From the NCBI GenBank assembly GCA_902168205.1, contig CABHOK010000003.1, forward strand, positions 1,364,001 through 1,428,000: a stretch of DNA of 64,000 nt. The letters are read 5' to 3'. Source of the DNA: an uncultured Chitinophaga sp. Lineage in GTDB: Bacteria > Bacteroidota > Bacteroidia > Cytophagales > Cyclobacteriaceae. Of this stretch, positions 27,134 to 36,177 are shown piece after piece. Made by a program: the position numbers and the translations under genes. The notes beneath the pieces were generated by a model. That model saw only the letters and a program-made list of their open reading frames with translations. It did not search any database and had not been told where the DNA came from. Numbering within the stretch: position 1 is the first letter of the stretch; the number at the start of each line of letters is the position of its first letter.

Positions 27134-27219
27134 ATTAGGATTATGTCCGTCTCCAGGAGATGATATCGTAAACCAACAGTTTAAAAATAGAATACTACAC
27201 CCTGAATAATTAATTGTTC

Positions 27220-29664
27220 ATGAAAATATTAAAGTTCGGTGGCTCATCGGTAGCTACCCCTGCGAGAATACAATCGGTTATAGAAATAGTAAAGCCTTAT
27301 CTGAAAGGCGATGTTGCTGTAGTCTTTTCCGCTTTTGGCGGAGTTACCGATGTGTTGATTGGCATTAGTAAACTCGCACTGGAAAGTAATCTCGAATACA
27401 AAACAAAACTGGCTGATATCGAGAAGCGTCACCTCGATGCTGTACGCGAATTGATCGGTGTACAAAAACAAAGCAGCATTCTGGCCCAGGTAAAGTTTAT
27501 GATCAATGAACTGGAAGATGTACTGCACGGTGTCTTCCTGGTGAAAGAGCGTACACCCCGCACGTTGGATTACGTCATGAGCTTTGGTGAGCGCCTGTCT
27601 GCCTATATTATTTCAGAAGCTTTTAAAGATAAAGGTGTAGCAGCTGAATTTCTCGATGCGCGCAAAGTAGTGCGCACCGATGGACACTTTGGTTATGCGA
27701 AAGTAGATTTTGATGTAACGAACAAACTCATCAACGATCACTTTAAAAATCATACAGACCTGCAGATCATCACTGGATTTATAGGTACATCCGAGACGGG
27801 TGAAACAACAACGCTCGGTCGCAGTGGTTCTGATTATACTGCTGCCATCTTTGCCGGTGCTTTACATGCAACGGATCTTGAAATATGGACCGATGTAGAT
27901 GGCATGATGACAGCCGATCCACGCATGGTAAAGAAGGCGTTTACTGTGCCGCAGATGAGCTACGAGGAAGCGATGGAGCTATCGCACTTCGGAGCGAAAG
28001 TAATTTTCCCGGCTACCATGCAACCCGCCATGGTAAATCATATACCTATCTGGATCAAGAATACGTTTAACCCGACTTTTGAGGGAACGGTTATTCACGC
28101 CAATGCCAAGAACGGTAAACTCATCAAAGGTATATCTTCGATGAACAATGTGAGTTTACTCAACGTGCAGGGAAGTGGTTTGTTAGGAGTAGTAGGAGCG
28201 TCTATGCGATTATTTGCTACACTGGCACGTGAAAAGATAAGCGTGATCCTGATCAGCCAGGCATCATCGGAGCACTCTATATGTTTTGCTATTGAAAATC
28301 AGTACACACGTCAGGCCAAGTCGGCTATCGATAAAGAATTTCAGTACGAGATACGCAACGAAGAAATTGATGAAGTACAGGTGGAAACGGATTTGTCTAT
28401 CGTAGCCGTTGTAGGCGATGGTATGAAACATAGTCCTGGTACCAGTGGACGCATGTTCAGTTCGTTGGGTAAGAACGGTGTGAACGTAATGGCGATTGCG
28501 CAGGGATCATCCGAGCGAAATATATCGGCCGTGGTTCGTCAGGCCGATGTAGCCAAAGCGTTGAATGCATTGCACGAAGCATTCTTCCTGTCGGATCGTA
28601 AAGTATTAAATGTATTCCTGGTGGGAACCGGTCTGATCGGCAACTCCCTGGTAAATATGATCGAGGAGCAGTATAATAAGCTCGCGAAAGAAAATCTGTT
28701 GGAGGTAAATGTAGTGGCTGTAGCGAACAGTAAGAAAATGCTGTTCAATGAAGAAGGCCTTAAACTGTCATCGTGCATAGACGAGATGAAGAAAGATGGC
28801 CAGTCAATGAACATGAAAGAGTTTGCTGATAAAATGGTAAGTCTCAATTTACCGAACAGCATCTTTGTGGATTGTACTTCGAGCGAAGAAGTTACGGCTG
28901 TATATGAAACTATATTGTCTGCCAATATTTCCATTGTAACACCGAACAAGAAAGCGAATTCGGCTTCGATGGAGCAATATACCAACCTCAAAAAGACAGC
29001 CTTTAAACGTGGTGTCAAGTTCCTGTACGAGACCAACGTAGGGGCTGGACTACCCGTGATCAACACACTGAACGATTTGTTGCTGAGTGGTGACAAAGTG
29101 ATCAGCATTGAAGGTGTATTGAGCGGAACGCTGAACTTTATCTTCAGCTCCTATACTGACGGCAAGAAGTTTAGCGATGTAGTAAAAGAAGCCAAAGAAA
29201 AAGGCTATACCGAACCAGACCCACGCGATGATTTAAGTGGTATGGACGTAGCGCGTAAGATATTGATCTTGTCTCGCGAAACCGGATTATCATTTGAGCT
29301 CAGCGATATACAGGTAGAAAACCTGGTGCCGGTTGATTGTCAGAAAGGAAGTGTAGATGATTTCTTCAAGACACTCGAGAAACACGATGCATCGTTCGAG
29401 AAACTTCGCGATGAAGCCTTTTCCAAAGGAGAGAAGCTTCGCTATATGGCGGTATTGAACGAAGGCAAAGTGAGTGTGAAACTCGGTTCGGTAAACAGCC
29501 AGCATCCGTTCTATTCACTCTCCGGTAGCGACAACATTATACTGCTTACTACCGAACGATACCATGAACGCCCGATGGTAATACGCGGCCCCGGAGCAGG
29601 AGCAGCGGTAACAGCAGCTGGTGTATTTGCCGATGTGATCCGTATAGGACACTACGCGAAGTAG
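27220..29664 (+). CDS. thrA: Bifunctional aspartokinase / homoserine dehydrogenase
   Basis: A protein of 814 aa from ATG 27220 (an alternative TTG two codons earlier is unlikely). The N-terminal aspartokinase has KFGGSSVATPARI and TDVDGMMTADPR, followed by ACT regulatory repeats (~300-450: VNVQGSGLLGVVG-type and VGDGMKHSPGTSG). The C-terminal homoserine dehydrogenase has the NAD-binding FLVGTGLIGNSLV (~465) and ETNVGAGLPVINTLNDLL, with GTLNFIFSSY. It catalyses the first and third steps from aspartate to threonine/methionine. The leader peptide upstream suggests attenuation; the ACT domains suggest allosteric control by threonine. Confidence 0.97.
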   Translation: MKILKFGGSSVATPARIQSVIEIVKPYLKGDVAVVFSAFGGVTDVLIGISKLALESNLEYKTKLADIEKRHLDAVRELIGVQKQSSILAQVKFMINELEDVLHGVFLVKERTPRTLDYVMSFGERLSAYIISEAFKDKGVAAEFLDARKVVRTDGHFGYAKVDFDVTNKLINDHFKNHTDLQIITGFIGTSETGETTTLGRSGSDYTAAIFAGALHATDLEIWTDVDGMMTADPRMVKKAFTVPQMSYEEAMELSHFGAKVIFPATMQPAMVNHIPIWIKNTFNPTFEGTVIHANAKNGKLIKGISSMNNVSLLNVQGSGLLGVVGASMRLFATLAREKISVILISQASSEHSICFAIENQYTRQAKSAIDKEFQYEIRNEEIDEVQVETDLSIVAVVGDGMKHSPGTSGRMFSSLGKNGVNVMAIAQGSSERNISAVVRQADVAKALNALHEAFFLSDRKVLNVFLVGTGLIGNSLVNMIEEQYNKLAKENLLEVNVVAVANSKKMLFNEEGLKLSSCIDEMKKDGQSMNMKEFADKMVSLNLPNSIFVDCTSSEEVTAVYETILSANISIVTPNKKANSASMEQYTNLKKTAFKRGVKFLYETNVGAGLPVINTLNDLLLSGDKVISIEGVLSGTLNFIFSSYTDGKKFSDVVKEAKEKGYTEPDPRDDLSGMDVARKILILSRETGLSFELSDIQVENLVPVDCQKGSVDDFFKTLEKHDASFEKLRDEAFSKGEKLRYMAVLNEGKVSVKLGSVNSQHPFYSLSGSDNIILLTTERYHERPMVIRGPGAGAAVTAAGVFADVIRIGHYAK

Positions 29665-29818
29665 CGGGAGTCGTTATCCGTTAATGGTTATCTGTTAATC
29701 GTTAATGGTTATCCGGTACGGCTAAATATATACCTCGCACCCACGACACACTCACACGAATAACGATTAACTAATAACGGTTAACGACTAATAAAGCTTG
29801 ACCGATAACGACCAAAGA
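29665..29818. repeat. Intergenic inverted repeat between thrA and thrB, GTTATCCGTTAATC-type units
   Basis: The left block (29671-29716) is a run of CGTTATCCGTTAATGGTTATCTGTTAATC-like units, and the right block (29759-29813) is their complement (CGAATAACGATTAACTAATAACGGTTAACGAC and CCGATAACGACC). Together they can fold into a long imperfect hairpin inside the thr operon. The same unit type recurs at 17111-17343, 43956-44170 and 63669-63690. It could reduce read-through from thrA to thrB or stabilise the upstream mRNA. Confidence 0.75.
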
Positions 29819-30751
29819 ATGAAATCAGTAAAAGCATCTGCACCCGCTACGGTAGCGAACGTATCCTGCGGCTTTGATATTTTTGGATTTGCCGTAGAAG
29901 CACCGGCAGATGAAGTGATCGTAACGCTCACCGATAACCCGGGTGTTACGATATCAAAAATTGTTGGCGATGATGGAAGACTTCCACGGGAAGCGGAGAA
30001 GAATACTTCCGGTGTAGCCGTGCTTGAATTTTTAAAAGCGATCGACAGTAAACTAGGCGCAAACATCGAGCTCTATAAACATCTTCCGTTAGGCAGTGGT
30101 ATGGGGTCGAGTGCTGCGAGTTCGGCTGCTGCTCTTGTTGCCATCAACGAATTGCATGGTAATCCGCTTACGCGTGAACAACTGCTGCCATTCGCGATGG
30201 AATCAGAACGCATTGCGTGTGGTTCTGCGCATGCCGATAACGTTGCGCCATCCTTGCTCGGAGGTTTCGTACTTATCCGCGGGTATGCACCGCTGGATGT
30301 AGCGAGTATACCTACGCCTGCTGAACTGTATTGTACGCTGGTACATCCACACCTGGAACTTAAGACAGAAGATTCCAGACGTGTGCTGAAGCCCAGCATA
30401 CCCATCAAAGATGCGATCACGCAATGGGGAAATATAGCCGGTATGGTTGTAGGGTTGATGAAACCGGATTACGGATTGATTCAACGTTCACTTCATGATG
30501 TTGTGGCCGAACCGATTCGCTCGGTGTTGATTCCGGGTTTTCATAAAATCAAGGAAGAAGCGATGCAGGCCGGTGCACTGGGATGCGGTATATCCGGATC
30601 AGGCCCCACTATATTTGCGCTCTCGTCCGAGCGCGCTGTTGCCGAACGTGTAGGCAAGGCGATGCAACAACAGTTCGATCTTTTGAAACTGAAGAGCGAT
30701 GTGTTTGTGTCGCGCATCAATGGCGAAGGTGCCAAAATACTGAGTGCATAA
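29819..30751 (+). CDS. thrB: Homoserine kinase
   Basis: A 310-aa GHMP kinase. The start was set at ATG 29819 (MKSVKASAPATVANVSCGFD), since the longer frame from TTG 29798 begins inside the repeat. The ATP-binding motif is PLGSGMGSSAASSAAAL (~88-104), and the C-terminal GHMP motif is GCGISGSGPTIFALSS. It phosphorylates homoserine in the threonine pathway. It follows thrA and precedes thrC by 66 bp, all on one strand, so the thrABC operon is complete. Confidence 0.96.
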   Translation: MKSVKASAPATVANVSCGFDIFGFAVEAPADEVIVTLTDNPGVTISKIVGDDGRLPREAEKNTSGVAVLEFLKAIDSKLGANIELYKHLPLGSGMGSSAASSAAALVAINELHGNPLTREQLLPFAMESERIACGSAHADNVAPSLLGGFVLIRGYAPLDVASIPTPAELYCTLVHPHLELKTEDSRRVLKPSIPIKDAITQWGNIAGMVVGLMKPDYGLIQRSLHDVVAEPIRSVLIPGFHKIKEEAMQAGALGCGISGSGPTIFALSSERAVAERVGKAMQQQFDLLKLKSDVFVSRINGEGAKILSA

Positions 30752-30817
30752 AACGCAATCCCGCAGCACGAAATATATACTTAGAAAAAAGAACAACTTT
30801 ATAACAGGCCACCATCG

Positions 30818-32122
30818 ATGAAATTTTATAGTACGAACAACCCGAATTTAAAAGTTGATTTAAAGGAAGCTGTAACACAAGGACTCGCCCCGGATAACGG
30901 ACTTTATATGCCCGAGTACATTCCGGTATTACCGAAGGAGTTCTTTGATACCATTGACACCAAATCATTTCAGGAGATTGCTTTTACGGTAGCGAAAAAT
31001 ATTATCGGTGATGATGTGCCGGCCGATGAATTGAAACGCATTGTAGACCACACCATTCAGTTTGATGCACCGGTGGTTGAAGTAGATGATCACGCGTATG
31101 CGCTTGAACTTTTTCACGGACCTACATTGGCGTTTAAAGATTTTGGCGCACGCTTCATGTCGCAGTTGCTGGGCTACTTTGCACGCCAGCAGAAGCAGGA
31201 GATCGTTATTCTCGTAGCAACATCCGGTGATACCGGCAGTGCGGTTGCCAACGGATTTTTAGGCGTAAAGGGAACGAAGGTAATTGTACTATATCCTTCC
31301 GGTAAAGTAAGTGATATACAGGAGAAACAATTTACAACGCTGGGACAGAACGTTACGGCACTGGAGATTGATGGTACGTTCGATGATTGCCAACGCCTGG
31401 TAAAAGAAGCGTTTCTGGATGATGTGTTACGGAAGAAGTATTTTCTCACCTCTGCCAATTCAATCAATATAGCGCGACTTATACCGCAGTCGTTTTACTA
31501 TTTCTACGCGTATGCGCAGATGAAAGATAAAGCGAAGGATCTCGTGTTCTCCATACCGAGCGGTAACTTCGGTAACTTAACGGGCGGCCTACTGGCGCAG
31601 CGCATGGGGTTGCCCATCCGTAAATTTATAGCGACCACCAACGTGAACGATGTAGTGCCGGAGTACCTGCGCACGAACGTATTTGCACCGCGCCCGTCTC
31701 AGCAAACCATCAGCAACGCTATGGATGTTGGTAATCCAAGCAACTTCGCCCGCATGCTTGATCTCTTCCAGAACGATTTTACTAAACTTTCAGCAGATAT
31801 AGCCGGCTATTCATTCTCTGATGATGAGACGCGTGCTGCTATGCGCCATGTATTTGCTTCAACAGAGTATATATTGGATCCGCACGGAGCGATTGGCTAC
31901 CTCGGATTGATCAAATACCTCGAAGAACAGGGAGAAGATGTAACGGGAATTTTCCTCGAGACAGCGCACCCGGCCAAGTTCAAGGAAGTTGTAGATGATA
32001 CGCTGGGTAAATCCATTGATATACCCAAGCCTCTGCAGCACTTCCTGCAGCAAAGCAAGAAGAGTATAGCGCTGAAGAGCGACTATACCAGCTTTAAAGA
32101 TTTTCTTCTGAATACTCTGTAG
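30818..32122 (+). CDS. thrC: Threonine synthase
   Basis: A 434-aa PLP enzyme of the threonine synthase family. FHGPTLAFKDFGARFM carries the PLP-binding Lys107; SGDTGSAVANGF and PSGNFGNLTGGLLA are the phosphate/PLP-binding loops. It converts O-phosphohomoserine to threonine, the last step. It ends the thr operon, and its last 29 bp overlap the 3' end of the convergent GtrA gene, so no terminator hairpin separates them. Confidence 0.97.
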   Translation: MKFYSTNNPNLKVDLKEAVTQGLAPDNGLYMPEYIPVLPKEFFDTIDTKSFQEIAFTVAKNIIGDDVPADELKRIVDHTIQFDAPVVEVDDHAYALELFHGPTLAFKDFGARFMSQLLGYFARQQKQEIVILVATSGDTGSAVANGFLGVKGTKVIVLYPSGKVSDIQEKQFTTLGQNVTALEIDGTFDDCQRLVKEAFLDDVLRKKYFLTSANSINIARLIPQSFYYFYAYAQMKDKAKDLVFSIPSGNFGNLTGGLLAQRMGLPIRKFIATTNVNDVVPEYLRTNVFAPRPSQQTISNAMDVGNPSNFARMLDLFQNDFTKLSADIAGYSFSDDETRAAMRHVFASTEYILDPHGAIGYLGLIKYLEEQGEDVTGIFLETAHPAKFKEVVDDTLGKSIDIPKPLQHFLQQSKKSIALKSDYTSFKDFLLNTL

Positions 32123-32576
32123 GAGCCGGTTGCTCCACGGTGGCTACCGCGCGATTACGGAATACAAGATGTTTGCGCGTAAAGAAATTCCAGATTACCG
32201 TAATGGCGATTGCTATAACTTTCGCGATGCGGTAATCTACGGAAGTAAATTCCACCAGGGCCCACAACACGATTTGGTTTACAACAAGGCCACCGAGCAG
32301 GCATAAGAAGAAGAGTCCGGCCTCCTGTGCTTTGTTGGCACTTGCCGATGCATTGAATACATAGCGCTTGCTAAGTATATAGGTAACGATGTTAGTTAAC
32401 GCGAACGCTCCTATATTTCCGATGAGATAGTCGATACCAAGTTTCTCTACAAAGAGAATGAGTAGCGAGAACTCGAGAACAGCAGATATACCTCCTACAA
32501 AAACGAACTTGATAAATTCACCTTTGAGCAGTTTCAGGATATTTTCAACGATGTTGTTTGTCATACGGAATGGCAA
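32094..32576 (-). CDS. GtrA family membrane protein
   Basis: A 160-aa protein with four TM helices (~22-42, ~47-65, ~85-103, ~118-138) and the GtrA signatures FVFVGGISAVLEFSLL, ALTNIVTYILSKRYVF and VIWNFFTRKHLVF. GtrA proteins are proposed to flip undecaprenyl-linked sugars across the membrane for cell-surface glycosylation. Translation may start at Met4 (MTNNIV). It is convergent with thrC, with a 29-bp overlap of coding ends. Confidence 0.9.
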   Translation of the reverse strand: MPFRMTNNIVENILKLLKGEFIKFVFVGGISAVLEFSLLILFVEKLGIDYLIGNIGAFALTNIVTYILSKRYVFNASASANKAQEAGLFFLCLLGGLVVNQIVLWALVEFTSVDYRIAKVIAIAITVIWNFFTRKHLVFRNRAVATVEQPAPTEYSEENL

Positions 32577-32660
32577 AGAAACGAATTTTTATGTTAACTC
32601 CTGTTGAACCATTTTATTGTGATCTATCAATCGTTTGAAAGTTGCATTACACGGATACCT

Positions 32661-33326
32661 TTATCCTTTCCAACCTTGTTCGCCCAGCAACGGCACAAAT
32701 GCGAAGTAATCAAACTCTTCTTTTAAAAGCTTTCCGCCCTGTTTACGGATGCGCAACATTACCTGTTTCTCTTTATCGCCTACGGGTATAACCAGTATAC
32801 CGCCTTCTTTTAATTGATCGGTAAGCGCTGTTGGAACAACGGGTGCTCCGGCCGTAACTATAATTTTATCGAAAGGCGCTTTCGCGGGAAGTCCTTTCGA
32901 GCCGTCACCAAAGAAGAAGTTTGGCTTGTAGCCCATCCGTGGTAAAAAGTCTTTAGCAGTTTCGTAAAGCTTTTGTTTGTATTCGATGGTATACACTTTC
33001 GCGCCCAACTCAAGCAGTACACATGCTTGGTACCCGGAGCCAGTGCCGATCTCCAGAACTTTGTCGCCTGGTTTGATCTCCAGCTTCTCAGACTGAAATG
33101 CCACGGTATAAGGTTGTGATATCGTCTGCCCTTCGCCAATCGGAAAAGCCTTGTCTTCATACGCATGTTCGAGCAGCGCATTTTCAAAAAAAACGTGGCG
33201 GGGTACCGTACCGATAGCCTTCAAAACCGCCTCACTTTTGATGCCTTTCAGGGCAAGTTTCTTAACCAGTTTATTGCGCAAACCGCGATGTCTGTAGTTG
33301 TCTTCTATCATGAAATTCTCGTCCAA
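32661..33326 (-). CDS. pcm: Protein-L-isoaspartate O-methyltransferase
   Basis: A 221-aa SAM-dependent methyltransferase. GEGQTISQPYTVAF is the substrate/active-site motif and VLEIGTGSGYQACVL the SAM-binding loop; GDGSKGLPAKAPFDKIIVTAG is the next conserved block. It starts repair of isoaspartyl damage in aged proteins. It is near the family norm of 210-225 aa. It is not clearly in an operon: 84 bp separate it from gtrA and 344 bp from the next upstream gene. Confidence 0.96.
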   Translation of the reverse strand: MDENFMIEDNYRHRGLRNKLVKKLALKGIKSEAVLKAIGTVPRHVFFENALLEHAYEDKAFPIGEGQTISQPYTVAFQSEKLEIKPGDKVLEIGTGSGYQACVLLELGAKVYTIEYKQKLYETAKDFLPRMGYKPNFFFGDGSKGLPAKAPFDKIIVTAGAPVVPTALTDQLKEGGILVIPVGDKEKQVMLRIRKQGGKLLKEEFDYFAFVPLLGEQGWKG

Positions 33327-33628
33327 AAATGATGTTGTGGATAAAATGTGGATCGATTGTGTATAATAATTAACTGTCTGTTTTTCAGTATTTTATTGGA
33401 TTTTTTGAAAAACCTCCTGACTCAAAAAGTGCCTTTTCGGGGCCTCTGAAAAAGTCAACTTTTACGCCCGGGAAAGTTTCCGAAATTCCTTAGGAAAATT
33501 CGAGGTTATGCCCGTACTTTAAAGTCCTCTCCACACAGTGATTAGCTTTTTGCCATAGCGTTTCACAGTGTCCTGCGCAGAGGCTGGTGGCTTCGCCACT
33601 GGTTAAAGGGCAGGAGAGAAGTGTTAAT
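33327..33628. other. Intergenic region without a recognised gene
   Basis: About 300 bp upstream of pcm. It holds A/T-rich segments, a small hairpin GTGGC-TTC-GCCAC (near 33588-33600), and no frame with coding character on either strand. A pcm promoter probably lies within it, but no exact -7 match was found. Confidence 0.5.
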
Positions 33629-33666
33629 AAGGCCAGCTACCCGAATCGAGTAACTGGCCTTTCACT
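33629..33666. terminator. Intrinsic terminator after the 3-hydroxyacyl-CoA dehydrogenase gene
   Basis: AAGGCCAGCTAC (33629-33640) pairs with GTAACTGGCCTT (33650-33661... ) with one mismatch. On the minus strand it follows the dehydrogenase stop by under 10 bp, and T-rich sequence flanks it on both strands. Confidence 0.75.
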
Positions 33667-33670
33667 TTTT

Positions 33671-34570
33671 TCAGGCTTCCTGTTTCTCAAAACGCTTCGA
33701 AACCTTCAAATCTTTGCTTCCCTGCACGTATGTATAGAATCCGCTTCCGGATTTTGCTCCCTTGTGCCCCGCCTGAACCATGTTTACCAGTAAAGGACAT
33801 GGAGCATATTTGGGATTGCCGAAACCTTCGTAAAGTACATTCAGAATAGAAAGGCAAACATCGAGACCAATAAAGTCTGCAAGTTGTAACGGTCCCATCG
33901 GGTGAGCCATACCGAGCTTCATCACGGAATCTATTTCTTCAACACCGGCTACTCCTTCGTACAAAGAATATATAGCTTCGTTGATCATCGGCATTAAAAT
34001 GCGATTGGCTATAAAGCCCGGGTAATCATTTACTTCTACCGGTATCTTTTCAAGACTGCGCGATAGTTTCATGATGGTTTGTGTTACATCATCACTCGTG
34101 TTATAGCCGCGTATAACTTCTACGAGCTTCATGATCGGCACTGGGTTCATAAAGTGCATGCCGATAACTTTATCAGTGCGCTTGGTTACCGAAGCAATCT
34201 TTGTGATGGATATAGAGGAGGTGTTAGTCGCGAGAATGGTATGCGGTGCTGTTGCTGCATCAAGGTCTTGAAAAATTTTGAGCTTCAGTTCCGTGTTCTC
34301 CGTTGCTGCTTCCACTACCAGGTCAACATTGCTCACACCGGTTTTTAAATCCGTATGCGTTGTAATGTTTGCCAGTGTCAGCTTCTTTACATCTTCAGTT
34401 ATAGAACCTTTCTCTACTTGTCTGCTGAGATTTTTATCAATGGTGCTTAGTGCTTTCTTCAAAGCATCTTCCGCTATGTCTATCAATGTAACCGTATAAC
34501 CATGTTGCGCGAAACTATGTGCAATACCATTTCCCATGGTGCCTGAGCCAATCACAGCAATGTTCTTCAT
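33671..34570 (-). CDS. 3-hydroxybutyryl-CoA / 3-hydroxyacyl-CoA dehydrogenase
   Basis: A 299-aa NAD-dependent enzyme (family size ~285-300). The Rossmann motif is GSGTMGNGIAHSFAQHGY (~8-25), ATNTSSISITKIA and GMHFMNPVPIMKLVEVI carry the catalytic Ser/His, and NDYPGFIANRILMPMINEA is the C-terminal domain signature. It interconverts acetoacetyl-CoA and 3-hydroxybutyryl-CoA. It could act with the acetoacetyl-CoA synthetase 17 kb to the left. It stands alone, with a terminator after it. Confidence 0.94.
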   Translation of the reverse strand: MKNIAVIGSGTMGNGIAHSFAQHGYTVTLIDIAEDALKKALSTIDKNLSRQVEKGSITEDVKKLTLANITTHTDLKTGVSNVDLVVEAATENTELKLKIFQDLDAATAPHTILATNTSSISITKIASVTKRTDKVIGMHFMNPVPIMKLVEVIRGYNTSDDVTQTIMKLSRSLEKIPVEVNDYPGFIANRILMPMINEAIYSLYEGVAGVEEIDSVMKLGMAHPMGPLQLADFIGLDVCLSILNVLYEGFGNPKYAPCPLLVNMVQAGHKGAKSGSGFYTYVQGSKDLKVSKRFEKQEA

Positions 34571-34654
34571 GTCGTTTAGATTTTTAAAGCGAACAAAGAT
34601 AAGGATAGTAACGAGTTGAACGTAACTTTAAACGATGCAGCAACGAATGAAAGA

Positions 34655-36112
34655 TCAGAACTCTTTTTTCAGGTTGAAGAAGAACCCGCGGTTGCCTTCT
34701 GCATTATACGTATACTCGAAGCGCAGCACCATATCATACGAACCAACGATATCAATACCCATTCCTACACCGGATAATAATTTGTTGGTTAAACGACTAT
34801 TGATTTCATAGTGCGGATAGTTGCTTACATATCCTACATCAGCATACGTCTTCAGGTAAATAGCAAGTGGTATATGTCTGAATTGCGGAATGGGCATAGC
34901 ACGCCAGTTATACGCACGTGAGAATATCTTTTTCTTGAATGTAGTTTTGTTAAGTATATATTCCGGTCCCTCGATAACATATACTTCGTAGCCGCGAATG
35001 ATCTGCTTCTGATAACCGAGTGCACCGTAGTTCATATAGGGAAGATCATCGGGCGAGCTCCAATAGCCTACCGTATAATTGGAAAGATAAAATCCTTTGT
35101 TCAGGTCGATGAAGCTTGCAAAGGTTCCGCTTACTTCAAACTTGTTCAGATCGTCTGAGGAGGTGAGACCATTTTTAGTAAGGAATGCCTGGAGGTAATA
35201 GCCGCGCAACGGATAGCCTACATAATCGCGGTGGTCTGAATTGAATTGATAGGTGAGCGATGCGTATTGCTGTGTATCTTTTTCTTTGCCGATATAATTC
35301 GGGTTGAGGAGTTCGATGGTATCGCGAACATTGGTACTGCGATAGAACAGGGATACCAGATGCGATTCGTAGAACGATGGCCGGTACGTATAGGTCAATC
35401 CTCCTACACGCGTGGTGCGAAGTATATCTTTGGATTCGAGGAATTCAAGTTTGTGATCGGCCGTGCGGTACGCCAGGTTTTTTGTTTCGATAAAATCGAA
35501 GTCAACCGCTAAACCATGACGCTGTTTTTTGTCGATATAGGGAAAGCGATAGGTAATACCGAACCTGCGTGAGAAACCGAATTGAGCGATGAAGCGAAGT
35601 GTTTCGTTACGACCCCGCATGTTATACTGATAGAGGCGAAGACCGTAGTTAACGCGACTGAAATCGTGATTATAATTTTGCCACCACTCATTGAAGTTAC
35701 GATCCGATAGTTCAAATATCGGGGAGGGGAATGTATACCACCGTTCGTTGAGATCGATCAGCAGATCTACCAGATCGGTTTCAAGTTCGAGTGTGCGAAT
35801 CTCTACCGTGTTGAACAAGCGCGTGTTGATCAGCTTCTTCTTATCGGTCTCCAGTATATGTTGCAGGTCGGTGCTATAAATAAAGTCACCGGACTTTAAT
35901 GTGAGCTCGCGCAGAATGATCGGATCGCGCGTAATGCGATTACCAATGATAAAGATGCGATTGATCCTGACAAATCTCCCGATGCTATCCATCGGTGCTA
36001 CACGAGCCGAAGCAGGTCTTTTTACCGAGTCAGGCAAAAGCTCTGCGTCAGAGTTCTGAACAGGCTCTGCTTCTGCAAAAAAGCTTAGGAGAACGAATAA
36101 AATTACCAGCAT
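34655..36112 (-). CDS. Omp85/BamA-family outer-membrane protein with one POTRA domain
   Basis: A 485-aa protein with a signal peptide (to ~AEAEP), one POTRA-like domain (~47-125: VRINRIFIIGNRITRDPIILREL, then FNTVEIRTLELETDLVDLLIDLNERW) and a C-terminal surface-antigen beta barrel ending YNAEGNRGFFFNLKKEF, with terminal Phe. It is far shorter than BamA (~800 aa, five POTRAs), so it is a BamA/TamA-like accessory. Such proteins insert or translocate partner proteins at the outer membrane. The partner is not evident from the neighbours. Confidence 0.85.
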   Translation of the reverse strand: MLVILFVLLSFFAEAEPVQNSDAELLPDSVKRPASARVAPMDSIGRFVRINRIFIIGNRITRDPIILRELTLKSGDFIYSTDLQHILETDKKKLINTRLFNTVEIRTLELETDLVDLLIDLNERWYTFPSPIFELSDRNFNEWWQNYNHDFSRVNYGLRLYQYNMRGRNETLRFIAQFGFSRRFGITYRFPYIDKKQRHGLAVDFDFIETKNLAYRTADHKLEFLESKDILRTTRVGGLTYTYRPSFYESHLVSLFYRSTNVRDTIELLNPNYIGKEKDTQQYASLTYQFNSDHRDYVGYPLRGYYLQAFLTKNGLTSSDDLNKFEVSGTFASFIDLNKGFYLSNYTVGYWSSPDDLPYMNYGALGYQKQIIRGYEVYVIEGPEYILNKTTFKKKIFSRAYNWRAMPIPQFRHIPLAIYLKTYADVGYVSNYPHYEINSRLTNKLLSGVGMGIDIVGSYDMVLRFEYTYNAEGNRGFFFNLKKEF

Positions 36113-36177
36113 TTTGTAACGCTAAGACTCGTAGTACTTAGACAAGTTTAACGTTACTTTCTGTAAAAACCGGATTT

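Noticed and set aside
26949-27209. An 86-codon frame rich in Tyr, His and Phe before thrA
   Set aside because: It overlaps the 38-codon thr leader in another frame; its odd composition comes from the leader's ATT/ACC codon run read out of frame.
29798-29818. A TTG start that would extend thrB by seven codons
   Set aside because: The extra codons come from the inverted repeat arm; the ATG at 29819 gives the usual N-terminus of homoserine kinases.
12154-29818. Interpreting the short-unit repeats as a CRISPR array
   Set aside because: Units are degenerate, occur once or twice per site, lack regular spacers, and there are no cas genes in the window.
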